A stretch of 64,000 bases of DNA from Trichaptum fuscoviolaceum (taxonomy: Eukaryota > Basidiomycota > Agaricomycetes > Hymenochaetales > Trichaptaceae): contig CAJSYZ010000002.1 of NCBI GenBank assembly GCA_910574455.1, positions 6,285,390 through 6,349,389 of the forward strand, given 5' to 3'. Within the stretch, counting starts at the first letter, position 1. Every line of letters starts with the position of its first letter. The notes under the pieces were generated by a model. The model was not told the DNA's origin. It did no database searches and was given only the letters and a program-made list of their open reading frames with translations. Position numbers and translations under genes: made by a program. Shown here in pieces: positions 44,294-56,230 of the stretch.

Positions 44294-44860
44294 TTATAGA
44301 GGATTGAGAGGTTTTAACGCCGCACGTACACCCGAAGCAGCAAAATAAAGCAATTCTGGAGTTGGTTGGAATCCATTTACCGAGATGCGTCCTACGGGCC
44401 AGATCCAGCCGTCGTTGATCTCGTTGCCAATTTCGATGAAATCAATGGGCGTACCATGGTAGGCGAAGGATGTAACGAGATCTTTTGTGTACGTGTATAT
44501 CTGGGTGTTGAGGCCCGAAAGGTTCGTTGGCCATCTGGCGGGGATAGCTTGATGACCGGGATCCGCCCCTGTCATCAGCCGCATTAGCAAAGGAACATAA
44601 GTAAAAAGAGAAGGGCGTACATGAATTGCTGTGGTGCAAATCGATAAGCAAAGCCATTCCCGTCTTCTTAGCCCTCCTCGCGAGCCGCAGTCCCTTCGCC
44701 AACGTGTGGTTCCCGGACACGATATGCGCACCATGGTAAGCAAGGATAAAGTCCGTGTATTGGATTGTATGCCTTGATATTCGACGATAAGGAGGGACGA
44801 GAAGTCTGCACCACGGAATTGAAGTGCGGATGTTAACCTAGCCCATGAAACCTGATACAA
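44294..44860 (-). pseudogene. GH53 endo-beta-1,4-galactanase relic
   Basis: On the minus strand: RGADFSSLLIVEYQGI (start of the GH53 fold), a LLIDLHHSNSW...ADPGHQAIP block interrupted by a good GT..AG intron (about 44620-44571), and IDFIEIGNEINDG, which contains the catalytic acid/base Glu. The segment that normally holds the RVRLW motif is missing, the frame changes between the first two blocks (about 44760), and the chain stops soon after VRAAL, lacking the second half of the barrel with the nucleophile. GH53 enzymes cut pectic galactan; this remnant cannot. Confidence 0.7.
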
Positions 44861-45579
44861 GGAAGCTGCACTCCATCGGGCGCGTGTAGACGCTATCCAA
44901 GGCCTATATCAGCGCGTTTTCAAGAGCTTGGGAGGAATGCTACCTTGCTTACAGTCTCGAAAATTGAACGATCCGCATCCAGAGTAGCACATCTCTATCT
45001 GTCTCCCCCATTTTGACCGCGAGGACGAGGAGGATTTTAGTTCAATTGCGATGTGCTCGGTGCATTGTCATACGTCGTCGACAAGTGTCATCATCGCAGA
45101 GAGACACTCATGAGAATCTAAACTTGCCACATTTGACGAGGGTACTGACCACTGGTGAGTTTTGCGCAGAATGCGGTGCATCCTTGGCACTCCTTCATTG
45201 TCGGGCACGGCTGCGGCCATAAATGACGAATGTCACTGGAGAGTCGCTGGGGCAAGGCAAAGACCCTGGTTCTTGTGAAGGTACGAATGACCTTGTTCTT
45301 ACTCCCGTAAGGGCACTGTATCCCCTAAATTGCCGTGGGACACCTGTAACTTGAACTTCGCACCTCCCCTCAGGCGGCTAAACTACCGCCGCTTATGTAA
45401 AATATTAAAACGGAGAACTGTAAATGGAAGTCATTTCGGCCCGCCGGGTACATGAATGAGAAACACGCGTCAAGTCGCCGCGTCCTCATTGACCACAACA
45501 ACTCCAGAACGGAGAATGTAGTGCATGGCGTGACGAAAACACCTTTTGAGTTGTTTGCAAACCTTCCGGAATCCAAGTG
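44861..45579. other. Intergenic, nothing recognised
   Basis: No supported feature. A short CACCTGTAACTTGAACTTCG word occurs near 45345. Confidence 0.35.
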
Positions 45580-45822
45580 TTAGCGAGGATGTACCGTATA
45601 CCAAGAGACAATATCAATTACAAACCAGCTCGACACTCGCCATAGTAATGATATTGCAGCTAAGCAGTGCAGCGTTAATGATGTCCTCACCACATTCATC
45701 AGCAACAGACGCTCCAAGGACACGGGGAAGTCTGGGACCAATGCAATATAGCTCATAAATCTAATCCTTATTTCAACGGCATGCCATCTATCGCAATATG
45801 CCACCGCTTTGTTCAAGAGCAA
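45580..45822 (-). pseudogene. Truncated duplicate of the neighbouring F-box protein
   Basis: The minus-strand frame resembles the middle of the protein encoded at 45931-47253: both read as an aliphatic helix ending RWH, a short strand ending with Tyr-(Ile/Leu)-Ala-(Leu/Phe)-Val-Pro, then SLERLLLM or TLERLLLM. Only about 55 codons are alike, and there is no start or F-box. It is a fragment left by an old local duplication. Confidence 0.5.
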
Positions 45823-45930
45823 GTCCTTCTAATCCGAAGAGAGATTGAGCAGCTGTATGACTGCAATCTACTATGAGTTTAAGTACAGAAGAGAAATGTC
45901 AAGGAAGCGTACCAGCAAGTGATAAATCTT

Positions 45931-47253
45931 TCATATACATTCGTAGTTCAGCCCTTCGGAAATACATCTGGCCAAAGCCTCGCTGTGTGACCTCGATAAC
46001 TTGAGTCCTTCGGGGCAGCCAAAAAGCTCAACAGATAGAACTGTCGGATGATTCCTAGAACGTGCAAATTTCCATCGTGATTCTACCATGTCCACAAGTT
46101 TTTCCGCATCTCCTAATCCTTCAAACTGCCGGCCGTCAAAGGTCATTTTTGACAACTGTAGACAAAGTATATCCTCCTCGCATGCATGTGACTGGATAGT
46201 CAGGATGTTGATTAAATCGCCAGCTGCGCAGCCTGACATGCTAATTGTTTCCAGCAGAGGCGACGCCAGAAGTACATCGTAAAGCTCGTCATGACCAATC
46301 TGGACATAACAAAGTTCCAGTAACTTTAGTTGAGCATTTGATCGTTGCAGCATGGAGTAGAGGCCTGTCTTTCTAGCCGAGGGGATGTTTTTTTTTGCAA
46401 GTGCAATCCTCAACTCGGAAAGCGAAGGCAGAATGAGGCGTCTAAGAGTGCTCTCCAAATCAGATCTCGAGATTCGTGTTATGTCGAGGCAGCGAAGACT
46501 TTGAACAGTTACGACTCGGTCTTCGAGGTCCAGCAATTGTGAGTCTACCCGCTCGTTTACGAAGGTTGTACCTCCGATTACTCTCCCTTTTTCTTGGAAG
46601 CTGGAGAGTATCATGGCAGGAACAAGCGATGCCGGAATTATGTCCACGCCCATCAACAACAGCCGTTCTAAAGTGGGTGAAAATTCAGGGACAAATGCAA
46701 GATATACCCGACCAGGGAAGATCAGTTGGACATTGTGCCATCTGACGAAATTTGCCATCGCTCTGTCTAAAAGCAAGCCGACCGCCATGCTTGCCTCGCG
46801 AGATTCGAATAGAAGATGGATTGCGACTTCCAGAGGATGTGTCTTCGACCGTTCTAGCCAGAGGTCCCAGGTACCTATTGTTTGGTGAATATACTTGACT
46901 TGAGCCATCTGGTCATCCCAAGGACCGCCACTGAAGAATTTTAGTCGAGACCATAAAGACGGAGTTGAGATCGCCCATTGCCTCCAAGACTGCGAGACTT
47001 GGGAAACATTTGAGGGCGATTCTGTCTTCAGATGCGTATCTGGCTCGTAGTCTGGAAGAGCAAAGCTGAAGATTTCTAAAAGAATTTCCGGGGCGAGCGA
47101 CGCGATAGCAGGCAGTGATGTGTCGTCGGAGCAATGGGTCTCCTGAAGAGCGATTCTGATCAGATAAACATATGGACAACACGCAGTTTTCAGATATCAA
47201 ACCTCAACCCTGTTCTTCCTGATGTTGGTAGTGCAATGAAATGGGCTTGACAT
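45931..47253 (-). CDS. F-box protein, agaricomycete LRR-like type
   Basis: Two exons (47253-47209 and 47142-45931) with a 66 bp intron give 418 aa. The F-box lies at about residues 28-90 (LAPEILLEIFSFAL, then VSQVSQSWRQWAISTPSLWSRL), the usual arrangement in the very large agaricomycete F-box family. It is followed by a WLERSKTHPLEV block and repeated Leu-rich helices (SLRCLDITRI, LRRLILPSLSELRI, LKLLELCYVQIG, SPLLETISMSGC) that look like irregular leucine-rich repeats. The presumed role is a substrate adaptor of an SCF ubiquitin ligase. ATG 47253 is the only start that reaches the F-box in frame through a valid splice. It is not closely related to the F-box genes at 24-41 kb. Confidence 0.78.
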
Positions 47254-50200
47254 CAAAGCACAGTTTGGTCTGGAGTAGAAGAAGGAAGAAAGCCGAATGA
47301 CTCAAACTCGTGTCTTGGTCCAACCCTGAAGTTGTGGTTTGTTTGTGTTTGTACTAGTACTACATGCACGCTACGAAGCGGTGCTGATTTCTGACTCACC
47401 CTTGAATTTTGCCGGTAGCTTAGCATCTGTTCGATCATTGCGCAATATCCAGGTCTTAATTTCGCATCTAGCTCCCGAGAGCATATGCGCCTATCTAGGA
47501 CTTTTCACCACAACTCTAGATAACAAGCTAAACACCAATATCTATGAATCGCTTGAAATCGCCAATGCTTCTTATGCGAAATAGAGCGCACTCAACCTTG
47601 ATTACAAATGCACTGAGTAGCATACACATCTCATGAGGTGAGACAGCTTATATGCAAGGGCACCAGATTAAACTATCTCGATCCGCGTCTTCATTCAGTT
47701 CAAGCTTCTTGTGAGTCTCCTAATCCGTGCATGGGGACCAATGGCGGAGAAGAGTGGAGCACATCGGAGAGATTGATGCTATGAATATGAATAGCACATC
47801 GGCAAGTACCAAGACTTCGCTTCTGGCTCACAGGTCGAGTCCAAGGGAGGGGAGAATAGTGTATGTTTCCCGTGGTTAGTTTCGAAGCTCCGAAGCTTCA
47901 TATTCTATTACAAACCGGGCCCTGGCCCTCGGGACGAAGGAGATGGTTCCATAACGTGGGAGTCAAGCCTCGGAGAAACGTTATGTCGGGAGCGAGGGAA
48001 AGAAGGGACAGACGTATTCATATTTGAATGTATAGCAGATCGAATGTCTTTCATCATGAGAAGTGCCATTGTATCCTCCGAGTTGTTCGGAGCAGAGTGA
48101 GATTAGCATCGATGCGAAACGCAACATGAAGAGGATTTCTTCTGAGACATCATAGACGCATAGCAGGCCCGGAATCGAGGCTCATGAACCATAAAATCGA
48201 AAACCAAAGATGGTCGCCGTAAGAGTAAAAACTGACGTTTCAAACTATGAACAGCTCGATTCTAGATTGCTGTTTCTCAGTCTCCTTGCAGTCTGCAATT
48301 GAACGAAGAACGAAGGATTATGCGAGGCTTCGGAGCTTTAGAGCTTGGGCTTCTGATATAGTGATCGATAGCGATAGGCTTCTTCAATACGCTTGTGTAC
48401 TGCATACTGTAAGTCAGATGGATCAGCGGAGACTCCGTGTGTAGACTCACACTGTACCTTCAATGCAATGCATGTATATCGTGTGAGTCCCGGAATAATA
48501 TGGATTGCGGATTAAGCTGTGAGAGCTTCCTTCTCCAGCAGCCGAGGGCCGAGGTGTTCACTATGTAAGCACTCTCGGGCGTGTATTTGTGGACCTGCGA
48601 CTCAGACATACTAAGTCCAGCATGAGCCAGACCGTTGAGAGCCTCTGCCCCGAGTTCGTGAGTAATATATGTATATGCCCTGATATGCTTTCGTATACAG
48701 CCATACGGCCGCACTTAGATGCAGGGATGGGTTCTGAAAGGGTGGATAGATATGTATAAGCGTGAGTAGACGCCAGAATGTAGTACACATGCTTTCGTTG
48801 TTGCCCCCACCTGGTTCCTAGTCGGATATCCTGCGATCCATTCCAAGTCCGAATACCATGCCCGAGTTCCCGAGTTGAAGATCATCCATCTGCGCAACTC
48901 AGACTTTTTTCATAACCGGTATGGCAATCTGAGAAGGCGGATGGTCACTGATTCGGGCATGCCTACAACATCTTGATATCCACCGCCGTGTAGACATCTT
49001 ACTCCCTCATTCCCCGCAAATTATGATGCGCCGGCGCGTTAATTAACGTCAGGTACAGTAATATGCTACACAGACGTCTGATGGTGAGATATACATGTAT
49101 GCAGAGAGTACGACTGGATCACGTAGCTTTGTGCTGAGAAGGAAAATGTCCCGGTTAACTCGGATGCGCGTCTTACAGATATGTGCCAAGCGCAAGGTGT
49201 TCTTCTTGAGTCCTCGTGCAAAGTGAGGGTAGTAAGTGGACCGGCCATTTCCTGCTCAAGCGAGTTCAGAACCGCCAGCGCAGCGTAGAGTCTCTTGAAA
49301 TAGCTTCCGATGCCAGTGCGCCATATGGGGCAAGATCTAAGTATAGCCTGAAGCAGTAGATTAGATCTGATTACAGCCCCGGATCTCGATCGGTTCACGA
49401 AGATAATAGAAAATGCTCCGGGACATGTACTGTAAACTGATTAGCGGAAATTGATGGGTCGCTTGGCATGCGTCGCTGAGTAGTTGTTCCAGGTAGCTCA
49501 GGATTCCTTTCACAGCGAAGCACGCGCCTCATAATATTGCTATCGCCGGCTTCCTGGGTGGATAGGCAGTCGCAAAGGGATAGGCTGTAAATCCTTTCAT
49601 ACTTTATCTCCGACTACAGTGTGCAGCATGGGAACCAGGGAGCTAGGAAAGGAATAACGTCTTGTAAAGGGAAGAGATTGTCGGCGGGTGCATGCGCCTC
49701 AAACCGCCTCCCGGAGAGATTCAAAACAGCCAACGCATTGCACTGCCATAAATAGAATGTCTGATTAATGCATATGAACATAGCTTGAAAGGAGTGGACG
49801 CACCAAAAATAGCAAGCTCAGTCACAGTGGGCAGAAGGCGGTCAAGTGAGATTGGCGACGATGTCTTCGATTCAATTTGTAATGATGTTTGTTGCCTTTG
49901 ATGCAGGTTAGCTGTGCGTCGCATTTGTTGAGAGAGAGAGCCTTCTACGGGTGCCGCATGCGTGTCTTGAACTTTTGCTGTCGCCACATTCCTGGACGGA
50001 TAAGCCAAGTCCCAGTGCTTGTTAATCCTCTCCTCTCTGTTCGTCAGCAATATGAGAGTCAGACACCCAGGAATGGTATGGAAGCCGGTGCGGGGCTGAG
50101 GTTATTCGGCGAGAGCATACGAGCCAGAACGCCAAGATCATCGGACGAGAGTAACGACTTCCCTTCTCCGGCGCCGGCGAATATCAGAATGGCCAACGAA

Positions 50201-51115
50201 TCATGACGGATAATAATAGAGAGCGTTTGAATCTGATGGAGGAATGCGAAATATATTGAACATAGCTCGAAAGAAGCCACAGAAGCCGGTATGACTGATT
50301 CGCGTTAGATATACAGCCGCATCTGTCGTGACGCACGCTTGATTAGCGGCGGGCTGCTTATTGATTCTGCATCGCGGGTATAGAGCTCGGAGCTGCGAAC
50401 GAGAATATGCACGGACCATATGGTGAGCAGTGGTGGTGAGAGTGGAAAGAAGACAAAGGAGTGTCGCCTGTGGGAAAGACAGAAGATCGACGGGTCACGG
50501 GCACGTGCCAGACGCAGATCGTCCTCTAGCGCCAGTATTTTTGGGACTCTTATCTTCTTCCTCATCCTATCCAACGAGCCCCGGGCTGGCTTTGACGCTG
50601 CTTCCGATCTGAACACCACATGAAATGGACCAAGGAATGCACAGATATATGGCAGGAAAGCATGGTTGCTGTTGTACTGAGTTGCAGCCTGAGAATCGCG
50701 CTTCTTTTTGATATGTTGTCTCCTAATTTTGATGGAGGTGCGCTTCACTACAACGCCCGCCAGCACGCACACCACGCGCCTCGCGACTCAGACTCATCTC
50801 GTTGTTCTCACCGTACGACCGGAACATACAACGCAGAGGTGGCTTCTTCTTCGTTCGCTGCATGCTTTCGTTTTTCTATCTTCGGAACTGCCATCAGCCA
50901 TGCGAATAGCATCAGTATCCGGCTCGCAACCTGCTGTGCGGTTCGCAATCGCATCCCCTAGTACCCATCTCGCTCTTGCTGCTCTCTGGGCTTCTGCGGT
51001 TGTTATTATGTATAAAACAGAGACGGGTCCGTGTCCTACCTTCCTTCTCCCAGGTCTCCATCCCGGGTCCACTTCGCACTCACTCCTACTCCTAATCCTC
51101 TTCAGAAAGCCAGCC
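47254..51115. other. Nearly 4 kb gene-poor stretch
   Basis: I find no gene. Short frames on both strands (for example 48247-48444, 49066-49398, 50305-50775) lack family motifs and splice-consistent extensions. 47340-47365 has a short GTACTAGTACTAC word. The last few hundred bases should include the promoter of the protease gene at 51116. Confidence 0.4.
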
Positions 51116-53204
51116 ATGCGTGTCCTCCGCTCGCTCAAGTTCCTCCTCCTCGCATCCTTCGTCGCCATAGCCTCTGGCGCCGCGAGCCCCGCCTTCCGTA
51201 ACCTCGTCCTGCACGAGCAGCGCCAGGGAATCCCAGATGGCTTCGTCTCCAAGGGCGCTGCCCCCGCCGAGCAGACGCTCAACCTCCGTATCGCCCTCGT
51301 CCAGGGCGACATGGCCGGCCTCGAGAAGGCCCTGTTCGATGTCTCGACCCCGGGTAGCGAGCTGTACGGCCAGCACCTGACCAAGGAGGAGGTACAGTGT
51401 CTTCCCCTACGCTTGTTCATGCAACTGAGAGCCTCCCCAGGTCGAAGCCTTCGTCAAGCCGTCCTCCACCTCCGTTGACCTTGTGAACTCGTTCCTCGCG
51501 TCGCACGGCATCAGCGCACAGACGATCTCGCCCGCAGGCGACTGGCTTGCGTTCACAATCCCCGTGAGCCAGGCAAACGACATCTTCGCCGCCGACTTCC
51601 ACACGTTCGAGCACTCCGAGACCGGCAAGCAGATGGTCCGCACGCTTGCATACTCCATCCCGACGGAGCTCCAGGGCCATTTGGACCTTGTGCACCCGAC
51701 AATCACGTACGTCCTCTCTTCTTCTTCGATACTTCGTGTGCTTCTACGCGGGGTCTATTCTTGCGCGAACCTTGCTTGATCATGACACCCGCGATGGCTT
51801 CTCCACTCTATGCTCGGCGAAGCGTACACTGCTTCTTGCTCCCCTGATCGAGCGTTTGCCTTCAGTTCATTCCCTATTTTTGGACCCTTCCTTCCCTGAT
51901 AGCAAATTTAAATCAGAATCTACAGCCATGTTACAATGACGAAGTGACACTTACTATCAATTAATAGCTTCGACAATCCGTTCGCCCACCTCCCCGTCGT
52001 CTCCTCGCCTCTGCACAGCGCCGCCGTCGCACAGAACCTCACCACCCGCGCCGTCCCCGCGTCCTGCGCAACCACCATCACGCCCTCCTGCCTCCAGGCG
52101 CTCTACGGGATCCCGACCACCAAGGCCACACAGACGTCCAACGTCCTCGGCGTCTCCGGGTTCATCGACCAGTTCGCGCAGACCGCAGACCTGCGCTCGT
52201 TCCTGACGGCGAACCGCCCGGACCTGAGCTCGGCGACGACGTTCACGCTGCAGACGCTCGACGGCGGGAGCAACCCCCAGGGCGCGAACGAGGCGGGCAT
52301 TGAGGCGAATCTCGACATACAGTACACGATTGGCGTGGCGAGCGGCGTCCCGACGACGTTCATCTCCGTAGGCGAGAACACGAAGGATGGCGCACTTGGC
52401 GGCTTCTTGGACATCATCAACTTCCTGCTCGGCGAGTCCAGCCCGCCGCACGTCCTCACGACTTCATACGGCCAGAACGAGAACACAATCTCCAGCAGTC
52501 TCGCCAAGTACGTCCAATTGCGTCCTGCGTTCGTATGATTTCATTAATGAGATTGTTTTAGCCAACTGTGCAATGCGTACATGCAACTCGGCGCCCGCGG
52601 CACCTCCATCCTCTTCGCCTCGGGCGACGGCGGCGTCTCCGGCTCGCAATCCGCGCGCTGCACGACCTTCGTGCCGACCTTCCCCTCCGGCTGCCCCTTC
52701 ATGACCTCCGTCGGTGCGACCACCGGCATCGCGCCCGAGACCGCCGCGACCTTCTCCTCCGGCGGCTTCTCGAACATCTTCGCGCAGCCGTCGTACCAGG
52801 CGTCCGCCGTCTCCGCGTACCTCACGACGCTCGGCAACACGAACTCGGGCAAGTTCACGCGCACGGGGCGCGCGTTCCCGGATATCTCTGCGCAGGGCGA
52901 GAACGTCGAGATCGTGAGCGGCGGCGAGACGGGCACCGTCGCGGGGACGAGCTGCTCCAGCCCGATCTTCGCGTCGGTGATTTCGCTCCTGAATGACCGC
53001 CTGATCGCAGCAGGCAAGGCGCCGCTCGGGTTCCTCAACCCGTTCTTGTACTCCGCGACGGGTGCAGCGGCACTCACCGATGTCACCACCGGTAGCAACC
53101 CGGGATGCAATACCAATGGGTTCCCGGCCGTGAAAGGCTGGGACCCGGTCACGGGTCTTGGTACGCCGAACTTTGCGAAGCTGTTGACTGCGGTGGGATT
53201 GTGA
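51116..53204 (+). CDS. Secreted sedolisin (S53) tripeptidyl-peptidase-like protease
   Basis: Four exons (51116-51391, 51441-51706, 51968-52507, 52562-53204) give 574 aa with all joins in frame. Order: signal peptide (about 1-20), S53 activation prodomain (about 30-200, with LRIALVQGDMAGLEKALFDV), then the subtilisin-like catalytic domain. Catalytic residues are visible: E293 and D297 in NEAGIEANLDIQY, D383 in the SGDGG oxyanion motif, and S491 in GTSCSSP. A C-terminal NPFLY...GWDPVTGLGTPNF segment fits the calcium-binding end of the family. Sedolisins act outside the cell or in the vacuole at acid pH, removing tripeptides or cutting internally. Neighbours show no functional link. The start is the first ATG after a run of upstream stops and opens a strong signal peptide. 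Confidence 0.93.
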
Positions 53205-53772
53205 TGGTATTCTTGTAAAATTTGAATTACGGGTCTCACTTTTTTGTCGGTCATTTATTGGTTCGCGCCATTATCAATCAATACAACTCTTTTTTTTTGT
53301 ATGATCGGATCGTGAGTGAAGGATTTGTCGTAGAAATACATCACTAGAAAGGAAAGACAGATCATTATTAGTTCATGCTGCTGGATGACTACTGTCATTA
53401 ATGTTGTTAGCTTGCACCGAATACAGTACGCGGTATGCATATACTCACATTCGGGTGGCACACCTGCGAATCACTAGGGAAGTCATAATTTACAGACATG
53501 TTATCGAGATATACCAAGAGCCTCTGCATTTCAAGTTTAATGCATCTATGTGATGGTTTATTTCGAGGAGAAAGTATGTCTTTGGAGGAGGAGGAGATGG
53601 TGGCGGTAAGAGGGAGAGGAGGTGGGGAGTGAGCATCTTCCACGACGCGTCGCGATACTTTGTAATCACGTGAATATGAGCTCCGCCTAAAACCTGAAAC
53701 TCAGAACAGCTCGGAAGTTTACCTACGTCACCATGCTTCAAGTCATTGTTTCGAGGTTTAACACAAATTCTG
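53205..53772. other. Intergenic, nothing recognised
   Basis: 3' flank of the protease gene. A GGAGGAGGAGATGG-type purine run lies at 53586-53625. No gene seen. Confidence 0.35.
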
Positions 53773-53781
53773 CCTTTGAAA
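53773..53781. repeat. Target site duplication (left) of the MITE
   Basis: CCTTTGAAA, repeated at 54299-54307. Nine bases is the Mutator-type length. Confidence 0.8.
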
Positions 53782-54298
53782 CAGTCTCCTACCCAAACCC
53801 TCCCACGGTTCGGAAGAGGCCGAGGCCTCAGGGTCCAGGTAAAGTTGAGGGGGACCCATTTCCTCCCGTAGGGAGGGTCTGGCTTATAACATTTTAGCCG
53901 AGGCCCGACCATCGTCAGGGTCCACCTCCCGCCCATTGTTTTCGTGGGAACAGTGCACTTGGGCAGCTTTTTGACAAAATAATCATTTGTTAGATTTTAA
54001 GGTCTTGGGCAGCAGCTACATATTATATATAACTATTTCTAGTCGGTATAAATAGTCTTAAAAACCATTCAACTGTGTCCCATTTACCAAAGTTGTTTGA
54101 GCTCATACCGAAGCTCCCAAAAGCCGGCATTCCCACGGTAAGCAGTGCCCGACGCCAAACCCTGACGATGGTCGGGCCTCGGCTAAAATGTTATAAGCCA
54201 GACCCTCCCTACGGGAGGAAATGGGTCCCCCTCAACTTTACCTGGACCCTGAGGCCTCGGCCTCTTCCGAACCGTGGGAGGGTTTGGGTAGGAGACTG
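53782..54298. mobile_element. Mutator-like MITE with 140 bp terminal inverted repeats
   Basis: Terminal inverted repeats 53782-53921 and 54159-54298 begin CAGTCTCCTACCC and match base for base where compared (about 140 bp), around an internal 237 bp that does not pair. Flanking 9 bp duplications CCTTTGAAA are perfect. Long inverted repeats with a 9 bp duplication point to a non-autonomous Mutator-type element. No transposase frame; the twin frames on the two strands are just the mirrored repeats. Matching repeats suggest recent movement. Confidence 0.85.
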
Positions 54299-54307
54299 CC
54301 TTTGAAA

Positions 54308-54714
54308 GCGTTTCTTCAACATCTCGCCCCATCATCAAGTAATCATCTTTTAGTGTTCCATACGGGAACGGTAGCTGCTATGTTATCACTTTAATCGCTG
54401 GCCGCCATCATGGCTCGCCCTGGATGGCAAACTTAGACCGGCGAGAAATCGTGTTTTAGCGATATGGGGACTACAGCACCTTGATCAAGTACATACCTAT
54501 GCATATCTATCTCACCACACGAACATATAACACACGATGCTGATTATTGTTTATCTGTGCAGCCTCAGACTACCCGCAGCCATCAACTATACATACATTG
54601 TTCTTACTCTTCTAAGCAACCCTTCTCTCCCCCATCACCCTCTACCGCATTTCCCCTTTCCACTAGCTATCCAGATACACCGGCACATTCCTGGCGATAG
54701 TCTCAAAGTTCTGG
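54308..54714. other. Unassigned stretch before the P450 relic
   Basis: No gene seen; it may hold decayed upstream parts of the P450. Confidence 0.3.
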
Positions 54715-55605
54715 AGCATATTGGTCACGGGAGCCACCCACGAATGAAGAAGTGGTATCGGACGGCGTACTCGCTGTCATCACCGGCTCGGACACAACTT
54801 CATTGGTCCTGAGTGGGCTCTTCCGCTTTGTGCATTTAAATGTGTAGTACTATGATCGCTTGCAGGAGGAGGTCGACTGTGTCGTCCCCATCGCTGAGGG
54901 TGATCCGTTCGATGTCCTGCTGGCGGAGATGCCGTACCTGAACGCCGAGATGTAAGACTATTTTTCTCGCTTTTATTTGCCCCATGTGATTATAGACCTT
55001 CAAATCTAATAGTTTATTTGTATATACATATCAACGAAGCGATGCGCTTCCAGACACCCGTCTCGAGCACCCTGCAGCGAGCACCTGAGAAGAGCAGCGG
55101 GACATTTGAGTCGGCTCCCAGTAACTTCATCTATTAGAGCCTGAAACCCTCGAGAACTAATGTCCTCCTATCTGGTATTTACATGCTCATGACGAGAATT
55201 TCTTCTCCGCAGCTTCCGGACTCTGCTTACTTCTCGGAGCGATGGCTGCACTCTAGCGCGTCAAAAAGCACACCGTCTCAAACGCAAGCGCAGGTTGAAG
55301 TAGTAGGAGCGGCTTCCCTCCATGACGGTGGCGGTGCCTCCACTTCCGAGAAATCCTCAAACCCGAACGCACTGGAGGTCGTGACAAACACAGCGACATT
55401 CATCCCATTCTCATAAGGGCCTGCGAACTGCGCGGGGCGCAACCTCGCGCTTGTCGAGATGCGCATGGTCGTCGCGCTCTTGATGCAGCGCTTCGAGATC
55501 CGCTCCGTGCGCGGGTACGACCCGAGGCGGTGGGAGGAGGAGACTGAGAAATACTTTATGCTGAAGAAAGGGAAGTTGCCAGTTGTTCTGACACCGAGGG
55601 CGTAG
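54715..55605 (+). pseudogene. Cytochrome P450 relic (C-terminal half)
   Basis: Helix I is clear near 54735-54830 (SDGVLAVITGSDTTS, with the oxygen-binding GSDTT). YDRLQEEVD follows and then AEMPYLNAEM to about 54951. The K-helix region (EALRF) and LQRAPEK lie near 55038-55100, and an SERWL segment near 55235. The heme loop at 55399-55440 reads FIPFS, stop, GPANCAGRNLA: the residue before Gly is replaced by TAA (55414-55416). After it the frame continues to the natural end at 55605. Several frame changes separate the earlier blocks, and the N-terminal half is absent. Likely a decayed member of an agaricomycete P450 expansion. Confidence 0.8.
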
Positions 55606-56230
55606 TTTTTCTTGCATCTGGATGGTTATGGATCATCGGGAAAAAGGCTCCCAAATGGTAGCCGATTTCGGACGATTCCGGCGTATATAATCGGATGTCG
55701 TCCCGATTTAGCAATATCAGGGAGCTGCCATGCAGACGGCAGCATATCATCTGATATCATCATGCTGCCATCTGACAAGGCCTCTGTCGTACTGCCAGCA
55801 CTCTGGTAATTAGATTATAGGTATGCTATCGGTCTGATGTAGTTATTAGATACAGCTAGAATCAAATATAAGAGTCTTAAAATCTACTGTATTCACATAC
55901 CAGTCAGATAGTTGTTTGTATGAAGGTTATATGAGCTACATTTTCACACAATTGTCTTAACATTAGCATCAGAAGGGGTTCTATTTCTTTATAAGCTACG
56001 GTACAACGGCTATCATAGCGTCCTCGATCGAATACCAGCCCATGGACTGCTTCTCTTTGTTGCTCTCGAGAGCCTTCAGCACGTGCTGTCCGTCCCGGTA
56101 CAGCCTGTTCACCTTCTACGTGTCGTTCATGCGCCCGAAGGTAGCTATCAGTCGGCCAGCCACGTCAGGCATGGGGAAAGTGTCGTTGGCGGCACCAGAT
56201 TCGTAGCGATTTGGGGTGTCACCTTCGGGT
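55606..56230. other. Unassigned stretch
   Basis: AT-rich first half with no gene. 56050-56230 may be the decayed 3' end of the PPR-like relic that follows. Confidence 0.3.

Noticed and set aside
48247..49398. Several short frames in the gene-poor stretch
   Set aside because: No shared motifs, no usable splice sites and no compositional change from the surroundings.
50708..51478. 256-codon frame overlapping the protease start
   Set aside because: Its C-terminal part is the true first exon of the protease read onward into the intron, and the upstream part has no signal; the ATG at 51116 with its signal peptide is the better start.
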